NCBI GenBank assembly: GCA_913020685.1
Contig: CAJWAY010000021.1
Coordinates: 1 to 16,086, forward strand
DNA from: an uncultured Flavobacteriaceae bacterium
GTDB taxonomy: Bacteria; Bacteroidota; Bacteroidia; Flavobacteriales; Flavobacteriaceae
DNA: 16,086 bases
Direction of reading: 5' to 3'
A program made the translations under genes and the position numbers. Positions 1-4,927 of the stretch are shown here, piece by piece. Under the pieces are notes generated by a model. The model ran no database searches. It was not told where the DNA came from and saw only the letters and a list, made by a program, of their open reading frames with translations. Numbering within the stretch: position 1 is the stretch's first letter; each line of letters starts with the position of its first letter.

Positions 1-392
1 TCCGAAAAATCCGCTACAATCCACTTATGGTTAAGAACCTTTACTTTATTAATTAAAAATGTACGATCCATAGCAGCATAGGGAATCAAATTATTCTTCT
101 CACGCAATAAATTTGTTTCATAAAGCTGATCCTTTATATGACCGGTGATGTTATTAATACTTAAATTATCAAAATACCTCAAGGCATACTCATTTCCTTC
201 CAATCTAAAATCATTTTGCTCATCGATTCGTTGATTAAGTTGAAAAACAGAGTCTTTTAACGTTTCGTTTCGTGCTTTGGTATGGGTCAATTTACCCTGT
301 AGGTCAACTAACACCTTATTGGAGTTTACCAACTGAAAAATGAGGATCAAAGCAGTAAATAAAAATAGGTAAAGTGTAATGTTTTTTTTCAT
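1..392 (-). CDS. Membrane-anchored coiled-coil protein, partial (C-terminus outside window)
   Basis: I read this ORF by eye on the minus strand: ATG at 390-392, open for 130 codons to the window edge. Residues about 5-22 form one hydrophobic segment (LYLFLFTALILIFQLVNS), a signal anchor or uncleaved signal peptide. A polar, heptad-like stretch at about 28-62 (KVLVDLQGKL, then ETLKDSVFQLNQRIDEQ) looks like a coiled coil. The visible end contains VLNHKWIVADFS, probably the start of a small beta-rich domain. It starts 5 nt after the stop of the upstream MBL hydrolase gene, so the two are almost certainly co-transcribed. From memory, flavobacterial genomes often carry a protein of this layout right after this hydrolase; some carry the label 'hydrolase', but I see no catalytic motif. 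The function is unknown. The product is probably held in the inner membrane with its C-terminal domain in the periplasm. Confidence 0.8.
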   Translation of the reverse strand, partial: MKKNITLYLFLFTALILIFQLVNSNKVLVDLQGKLTHTKARNETLKDSVFQLNQRIDEQNDFRLEGNEYALRYFDNLSINNITGHIKDQLYETNLLREKNNLIPYAAMDRTFLINKVKVLNHKWIVADFS

Positions 393-397
393 TAAAA

Positions 398-1168
398 TTA
401 ATTTGATTGAATTTTGAGGTTGTCGTAAGCCAGATATACATTTTTTGGCAGTTGTTTAGAGCATTCATCATGAAAGCCTAGCAAATGACTAATATGGGTG
501 AAAAAAGCTCGTTTTGGTTTCAAAAGATCCACAATCTGAAGCGCTTCATCCAAATTTAAATGACTATAATGTGGCTCAATTCTAAGAGCATTCAGTACCA
601 ACACATCACAATCCTTTAGTTTTTTCAATTGATCTTGATTGATCGATTTAACATCTGTCAAATAAGCAAAATTGTCTATCCTAAATCCCATTACAGGAAG
701 TTGATTGTGCATCACTTCAATGGGAAGAACTTGCTTTCCTTCCAAATAAAAAAATTTGTTTTTTTGGATTGTATGGGTTTCAACTGAAGGGGTTCCTGGA
801 TATTTGTCATAATTTTTAAAAATATATGAAAAACGACGTGACAAATCAACAATTACCCTATTGGAAGCATAAATAGGTATGTTGCCTTGTCTGAAAAAAA
901 AGGGTCTGATATCGTCAATTCCAGCTGTATGGTCTGCGTGCTCATGTGTAAAAAACAAGCCATCAAGATGATTGCATTTTGCTCTCAACATCTGTTGTCG
1001 AAAGTCAGGACCACAATCAATGACATAATTTTTATCTTGCCATTGAATTAAAACAGATGAACGTAATCTTTTATCTTTGGTATTTTTACTTAAACAAACT
1101 GGATGACGACTGCCTATAACAGGAATTCCCTGAGAAGTTCCTGTACCAAGAAAAGTTATTTTGATCAT
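398..1168 (-). CDS. MBL-fold metallo-hydrolase, PhnP-like
   Basis: A 256-residue cytoplasmic protein with the full set of metallo-beta-lactamase-fold metal ligands: THEHADH at 74-80 (H75, H77, D79, H80), H154 in EVMHNQLP, D172 in YLTD and H225 in FTHISH. The N-terminus FLGTGTSQGIPVIG and the segment HYSHLNLDEAL (200-210) are typical of the branch that includes PhnP, the 5-phosphoribosyl 1,2-cyclic phosphate phosphodiesterase of phosphonate catabolism. No other phn gene is nearby, so the substrate is probably a different phosphodiester or ester, and I do not assign a gene name. Fold and metal dependence are well supported; the specific reaction is inference. The ATG start fits a promoter-like box just upstream (1179-1211). 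The next gene follows after 5 nt in the same direction. Confidence 0.9.
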   Translation of the reverse strand: MIKITFLGTGTSQGIPVIGSRHPVCLSKNTKDKRLRSSVLIQWQDKNYVIDCGPDFRQQMLRAKCNHLDGLFFTHEHADHTAGIDDIRPFFFRQGNIPIYASNRVIVDLSRRFSYIFKNYDKYPGTPSVETHTIQKNKFFYLEGKQVLPIEVMHNQLPVMGFRIDNFAYLTDVKSINQDQLKKLKDCDVLVLNALRIEPHYSHLNLDEALQIVDLLKPKRAFFTHISHLLGFHDECSKQLPKNVYLAYDNLKIQSN

Positions 1169-1178
1169 TAGGTTAATT

Positions 1179-1211
1179 CAAAAGTAAATATTTAAGGAGA
1201 TATAAAGCAAA
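1179..1211 (-). promoter_or_regulatory. Bacteroidota-type promoter of the MBL hydrolase gene
   Basis: On the minus strand there is TACTTTTG (1179-1186), an exact match to the Bacteroidota -7 consensus TAnnTTTG. TTTG (1208-1211) lies 21 nt further upstream, as expected for the -33 element. Transcription would start only a few bases before the ATG at 1168, giving a very short leader. This is a motif match only. Confidence 0.55.
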
Positions 1212-1240
1212 CTTTGTAATTTTATCTTATAATTTAAAAC

Positions 1241-2689
1241 ATGCCAATTACCCTTCCAGGAGACAAAGAGTTTGAGAAGCGGCCCTCCATTGAAAGAAAA
1301 GCTTTAAAAATCAATTTGAACGACAGAATCTACGGAACTTTTGCTGAAATTGGGGCTGGTCAGGAGGTTGCTCGACATTTCTTTAGAGTCGGAGGTGCTT
1401 CAGGAACTATCGCTAAGACAATAAGTGCTTATGACAAAAATTTTAGTGATACCATATACGGTGAGGAAGATGACGGTAGATATGTTACCGAAACTCGCTT
1501 ACACAGAATGTTGGAAAGAGAAATCATGCTACTTGAAACAAGAATTCCTAGGGACAATCATCCCGATAAAATGTTTTTTGCTTACGCCAATACAGTCGCG
1601 ACAATTGATTTTGCAAAAAAATATAAAGGGCATGGATGGATGGGAATTAGGTATCAAATTGCTCCAGAGCAGCCATTGAATGAAATTTTGATACATCTGC
1701 GATTCCACCAAACTGAAGCGAAACTTCAACAAGAAGCAGTTGGTATCATGGGTGTAAATTTAATTTATGGAGCATTTTACAACCACGATGAACCGAAAAA
1801 AATAATCAAACACCTCTACGACCATATTGACAAAACTTCAATTGAAATTGATACCATTAATTTTTCTGGACCCGTTTTTAATGGAGTTGATAACCGTTTA
1901 TTGAGTTTGTTACTTCTAAAAAACGACATGACTGATGCTGTTATGTTCAACCCCAAAGGCAATAATATCCTGCCTGCACGAGTACTATACAAGAAAAATA
2001 TTTTGGTTTTAAGGGGTAGTTTTAGACCCGTTACTAAAGTCAATATTGATATGTTCAAAAAGTCTTATGACATATTCATAAAAGAGCAAAATGTTGATGA
2101 AAATAAAACCAAAGTAATTTTTGAAATTACTCTTTCTAATCTTACTTCACAGGGGGAAATTGACGAGACAGACTTTATGGACCGTGCGAAATTATTGTGT
2201 TCCTTAGGCCATACGGTGATGATTTCAGATTTTAAAGAATACTACAAAATGGTAGACTACCTATCTGAATATACCAAAGAACAAATCGGGCTTACCATGG
2301 GGGTAAGTAACTTTGTTGAGATTTTTGATGAACAATACTATAAAGATGTAAAAGGTGGGATTTTGGAGGCTTTTGGAAAAATGTTTCATAACAACCTCAA
2401 GGTTTATCTTTATCCTATGAAACACCCAGAGACCAATGAAATCATTAACTCCAACAACCTAAAACTCCACCCTCGAATGAAAGATTTTTATAAATTTTTC
2501 AAGTTCAATGGTAAAGTAGTCGACATATTAGACTTCGAAAGTGAATATCTCTCTATTTTTTCAAGAAAAATACTAACCAAAATAAAAGAAGGCCAAAATG
2601 GATGGAAAAATAAGCTACCTGAGGGTATCGCAGAGATGATTATGAAAAATAAAATGTTTGGCTGGAAAGAAAAAAAGATAAACGCCTAA
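1241..2689 (+). CDS. Conserved protein of unknown function, 482 aa, cytoplasmic
   Basis: I recognise this as a member of a widespread bacterial family of about 480 residues. My recollection is that its members carry inconsistent and unsupported names in databases, so I give no function. There is no signal peptide or membrane segment, so it is probably cytoplasmic. The most family-like parts are near the N-terminus: YGTFAEIGAGQEVARHFF at 31-48, then GGASGTIAKTISAYD at 51-65, and YVTETRLHRML around 81-91. Further on are HGWMGIRYQ at about 131-139 and MGVNLIYGAF at about 170-179. The glycine-rich 38-58 region could form a phosphate- or nucleotide-binding loop, but it is not a Walker A or a Rossmann GxGxxG motif. 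The C-terminus is lysine-rich. The ATG was chosen because it gives the full N-terminus, 72 bp from the divergent hydrolase start. Its stop overlaps the convergent bcp gene by 4 nt. It is not a TonB-dependent receptor: there is no signal peptide, plug or barrel. Confidence 0.85.
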   Translation: MPITLPGDKEFEKRPSIERKALKINLNDRIYGTFAEIGAGQEVARHFFRVGGASGTIAKTISAYDKNFSDTIYGEEDDGRYVTETRLHRMLEREIMLLETRIPRDNHPDKMFFAYANTVATIDFAKKYKGHGWMGIRYQIAPEQPLNEILIHLRFHQTEAKLQQEAVGIMGVNLIYGAFYNHDEPKKIIKHLYDHIDKTSIEIDTINFSGPVFNGVDNRLLSLLLLKNDMTDAVMFNPKGNNILPARVLYKKNILVLRGSFRPVTKVNIDMFKKSYDIFIKEQNVDENKTKVIFEITLSNLTSQGEIDETDFMDRAKLLCSLGHTVMISDFKEYYKMVDYLSEYTKEQIGLTMGVSNFVEIFDEQYYKDVKGGILEAFGKMFHNNLKVYLYPMKHPETNEIINSNNLKLHPRMKDFYKFFKFNGKVVDILDFESEYLSIFSRKILTKIKEGQNGWKNKLPEGIAEMIMKNKMFGWKEKKINA

Positions 2690-3144
2690 ATTTCCTGTAA
2701 TATTTGTGCAGCGTGATCTTTGGTTTTTACTTTGCTAATTACTTTTTCAATTACTCCTTTTTCGTCAATAAGAAAAGTTGTTCTATGGATGCCATCGTAA
2801 TCTCTTCCTTGAAATTTTTTGGGACCCCAAACACCAAAGGCATTAATAACAGATTTGTTTTCATCTGCTATTAAAATAAAGGGTAATTCATACTTATCTG
2901 CAAAGTTTTTTTGCTTTTTAGGTGCATCAGCACTTACTCCAAACAACTTGTAACCCCTGTCTTGTAGTGCTTTATAATTATCTCGAAGATTGCAAGCCTC
3001 AGCAGTACATCCTGGTGTGTTAGCCCTAGGATAGAAAAAAACTATACTTTTATTTCCTTTAAAATCAGATAAGCTGATACTATTTTCATCTTGATCAACA
3101 GCTGAGAATTTAGGAATGGCATCACCTACTTGTAGTGTATTCAT
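2686..3144 (-). CDS. bcp: Thioredoxin-dependent thiol peroxidase, BCP-type peroxiredoxin
   Basis: A 152-residue peroxiredoxin of the BCP/PrxQ group, which reduces hydrogen peroxide and organic hydroperoxides in the cytoplasm using thioredoxin. The active-site block is PRANTPGCTAEACNLRDNY at about 39-57: T43 and the peroxidatic cysteine C46 follow the PxxxTxxC pattern, and C51, five residues later, is the resolving cysteine of the atypical two-cysteine BCP type. The N-terminal LQVGDAIPKFSAVDQD and the later HRTTFLIDEKG are also family features, and the length is normal. The gene is divergent from nth across 38 bp of very A/T-rich DNA. Its TAG stop overlaps the stop region of the convergent 482-residue gene. 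The adjacent DNA-repair gene makes an oxidative-damage setting plausible, but shared regulation is not visible. Confidence 0.95.
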   Translation of the reverse strand: MNTLQVGDAIPKFSAVDQDENSISLSDFKGNKSIVFFYPRANTPGCTAEACNLRDNYKALQDRGYKLFGVSADAPKKQKNFADKYELPFILIADENKSVINAFGVWGPKKFQGRDYDGIHRTTFLIDEKGVIEKVISKVKTKDHAAQILQEI

Positions 3145-3182
3145 TTTTTTTTTATTTTAAAACGAAATAACAAAAAAAATTA

Positions 3183-3833
3183 ATGACTAAAAAGGAAAAG
3201 GTTTCGTTTGTAATGAAGAAATTGGACGAGTTATATCCTGAAATTCCAATTCCCCTTGACCACAAAGACCCATACACATTACTTATTGCAGTACTGCTCT
3301 CAGCTCAAAGTACTGATGTTAGGGTCAATCAAATCACACCAAAACTGTTTAAAAAAGCAGATACTCCAAAGCAAATGGTAAAACTGAGTGTAAAAGAAAT
3401 CAGAGATATCATCAAGCCTGTAGGACTATCCCCAATGAAATCAAAAGGTATACATGGCTTGTCCGAAATATTAATCAACGATTATGGAGGTGAAGTTCCA
3501 AAAAGTTTTGAAGCTCTGGAAGCCTTACCTTCAGTTGGTCACAAAACAGCGAGTGTAGTTATGTCTCAAGCATTTGGTATCCCAGCTTTTCCAGTTGATA
3601 CTCATATTCATCGCTTGATGTATCGATGGGGTCTATCCAGTGGAAAAAATGTTGTTCAAACAGAACGCGACGCAAAACGACTATTTCCAAAAAATAGATG
3701 GAATGAACTTCATCTTCAAATCATATGGTACGGAAGGGAACACTCTCCTGCTAGAGGGTGGAAGATTGAAAACGACATTATAACAAGAAAAATCGGCCGA
3801 AAAGCAATTATCAAAAAACAAACAAAAACTTAA
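3183..3833 (+). CDS. nth: Endonuclease III, cysteine-free variant
   Basis: A 216-residue HhH-GPD DNA glycosylase/AP lyase of base-excision repair, which removes oxidised pyrimidines such as thymine glycol and nicks the abasic site. LLSAQSTDVRVNQ (38-50) is the helix block seen in Nth. LPSVGHKTASVV (115-126) is the helix-hairpin-helix with the catalytic lysine K121, and VDTHIHRL (138-145) carries the catalytic aspartate D139. In E. coli Nth the C-terminus binds a 4Fe-4S cluster with four cysteines (Cx6Cx2Cx5C) after HGRYTC. Here the matching segment is YGREHSPARGWKIENDII, and there is no cysteine anywhere in the protein, so no cluster can form. The frame is uninterrupted and the tail is basic, so this looks like a natural variant rather than an error. 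I believe related flavobacterial Nth proteins share it. The ATG follows the A-rich bcp-nth spacer. The stop lies 2 nt from that of a convergent small ORF. Confidence 0.93.
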   Translation: MTKKEKVSFVMKKLDELYPEIPIPLDHKDPYTLLIAVLLSAQSTDVRVNQITPKLFKKADTPKQMVKLSVKEIRDIIKPVGLSPMKSKGIHGLSEILINDYGGEVPKSFEALEALPSVGHKTASVVMSQAFGIPAFPVDTHIHRLMYRWGLSSGKNVVQTERDAKRLFPKNRWNELHLQIIWYGREHSPARGWKIENDIITRKIGRKAIIKKQTKT

Positions 3834-3835
3834 AA

Positions 3836-3970
3836 TCAGTTGTTTTTCACAAGGTCTTTTACCTTTTCTTTGTCTTGATTATAGTATTTAGAGAATATTA
3901 AAATACGCTTAATCACTAGTGGACGTGGACCGTTTTCGAATATCTTTTTCTTTGAGTAATGTTGCTCCAT
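3836..3970 (-). CDS. Small basic protein, 44 aa, downstream of the sigma factor gene
   Basis: Read directly from the sequence: ATG at 3968-3970, TGA at 3836-3838, 44 codons, starting MEQHYSKKKIFENGPRPLV and containing IKRILIFSKYYN before a charged end (DKEKVKDLVKNN). It is basic, with no signal peptide and no real membrane segment; the middle could form one amphipathic helix. Three things support it as real. It is the first minus-strand ORF after the sigma factor gene (45-nt gap, same strand). It ends 2 nt from nth, matching the tight tail-to-tail packing of the other convergent pairs here. It fills what would otherwise be an unexplained gap. From memory, short proteins with a similar 'IxxIlxfSk' core are common in flavobacterial genomes, but I cannot name a family. 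The function is unknown; a regulatory partner of the sigma factor is speculation. Confidence 0.6.
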   Translation of the reverse strand: MEQHYSKKKIFENGPRPLVIKRILIFSKYYNQDKEKVKDLVKNN

Positions 3971-4015
3971 ACCTTGGCTTTTGCCTAGATAACGAAAAGA
4001 AAAAAGAAAAATTGT

Positions 4016-4609
4016 TTAGTGGGTCAGAAAAATTTGATTATCATCAATCATTTTTCTCAGGTTAATGATCGCATACCTCATCCTACCCAAAGCGGTGTTA
4101 ATACTTACTCCAGTAATTTCAGCGATTTCTTTAAAACTCATATCTCTGTATAAACGCATGTTCAAAACCTCTTTTTGATCTTCAGGAAGCTCAGTAATTA
4201 GGTTTTGCAAATCATTAACAACCTGATCCTTTATTAAATTGTTTTCTGCATTTGGTGCATTATCAGTTATGAACTGAAAAACATCATAATCGTCACTTGC
4301 CTCAAATTTGGGCATACGATTAGATTTTCTAAAGTAATCGATTACTAAATTATGAGAAATACGCATAACCCATGAGAGAAACTTTCCTTCCTCATTGTAA
4401 ATTCCATTCTTGAGGGTTTTAATAACCTTAATAAATGTCTCTTGGAAAATATCTTCAGCTATATCTCTGTTGAGGACTTTAGAAAAAATAAAGTTATAAA
4501 TTTTTGCCTTGTGCTTGTAAATCAAAACTTCAAGGGACCTTTCATCACCCGAGATGTAATCAGCTACGAGGTTGGCGTCAGTTTTTTGATTAAGTTGGGA
4601 GGTTTGCAT
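4016..4609 (-). CDS. RNA polymerase ECF-type sigma factor (sigma-70 family)
   Basis: A 197-residue sigma factor with the two-domain ECF layout. Region 2 spans about 25-95, with DIAEDIFQETFIKV (49-62) as the core-binding 2.2 helix and FLSWVMRISHNLVIDYFRKS (78-97) as the -10 recognition part. A variable linker covers 98-130. Region 4 spans about 132-187, with LPEDQKEVLNMRLYRDMSFKE leading into the helix-turn-helix (FKEIAEITGVSINTALGRMR, 159-178). No anti-sigma factor gene lies next to it, and it lacks the TonB-receptor/FecR neighbours of FecI-type sigmas, so it may be controlled at the level of expression or be broadly active. Its targets cannot be read from sequence. The ATG is chosen because it begins just before the conserved N-terminal region and has a well-spaced promoter about 50 nt upstream. 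A 44-codon ORF follows in the same direction. Confidence 0.93.
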   Translation of the reverse strand: MQTSQLNQKTDANLVADYISGDERSLEVLIYKHKAKIYNFIFSKVLNRDIAEDIFQETFIKVIKTLKNGIYNEEGKFLSWVMRISHNLVIDYFRKSNRMPKFEASDDYDVFQFITDNAPNAENNLIKDQVVNDLQNLITELPEDQKEVLNMRLYRDMSFKEIAEITGVSINTALGRMRYAIINLRKMIDDNQIFLTH

Positions 4610-4656
4610 AAACTACTTTTTTTCAGCTGAGCTGTTTTGTACAATACGATACGATT

Positions 4657-4686
4657 CAAAAGTAGTTTTATCCTATAGGCATCAAA
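4657..4686 (-). promoter_or_regulatory. Bacteroidota-type promoter of the sigma factor gene
   Basis: On the minus strand TTTG (4683-4686) is followed after 18 nt by TACTTTTG (4657-4664), an exact match to the -33 TTTG / -7 TAnnTTTG promoter of Bacteroidota at close to usual spacing. Transcription should start near 4650, giving a leader of about 40 nt before the ATG at 4609. This is the best promoter match in the window. Confidence 0.65.
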
Positions 4687-4903
4687 TATTTAAACAAATA
4701 TAGTTATATTTTTATAAATTCAAAAAATCGGTTCTTTGATAGGTCTAAATCTACCTTTTAAAGTATGAATTCGGTTTTCGTTAATCCATGCTCGCTGTTT
4801 AAATGGGTATATTTTGTTAATAATTTCTAATTTGTCTCGCTTGAATACGACGTTTAAACTTACTTTTTAATTCAGGGTTTTAGGGGTTTGCCAGGATTAG
4901 TTG

Positions 4904-4911
4904 TAGTTTTG
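4904..4911 (+). promoter_or_regulatory. Candidate -7 box upstream of uvrA
   Basis: TAGTTTTG matches TAnnTTTG exactly and lies 16 nt before the uvrA ATG, so the leader would be only about 10 nt. The only TTTG upstream (4887-4890) is 13 nt away, too close for a normal -33 element, so only the -7 part is supported. Confidence 0.4.
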
Positions 4912-4927
4912 TACCTTTATTTTTTTA

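Larger units (their letters stand above)
4610..4927. other. 318-bp divergent spacer between the sigma gene and uvrA
   Basis: No convincing gene is present. On the left is a strong minus-strand promoter match for the sigma gene (4657-4686). On the right is a -7 box for uvrA (4904-4911). The part between (about 4690-4890) is A/T-rich, with no clear hairpin, RNA gene or long ORF. The longest ATG-started frame I noticed there is 21 codons from 4765, with no supporting feature. No LexA-like palindrome was recognised upstream of uvrA. Confidence 0.6.

Noticed and set aside
1213..1237. Forward promoter for the 482-residue gene (TTTG with TAATTTAA)
   Set aside because: The -7 match is poor and the spacing is 13 nt, so it is not better than expected in A/T-rich DNA.
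3720..3833. Frameshift in nth as the cause of the missing cluster cysteines
   Set aside because: The frame is open and gives YGREHSPARGW, which still aligns with the HGRYTCIARK segment of E. coli Nth, so the change looks natural.
4765..4830. 21-codon ATG frame in the sigma-uvrA spacer
   Set aside because: Too short, with no promoter or conserved-looking sequence; the region reads as plain A/T-rich spacer.
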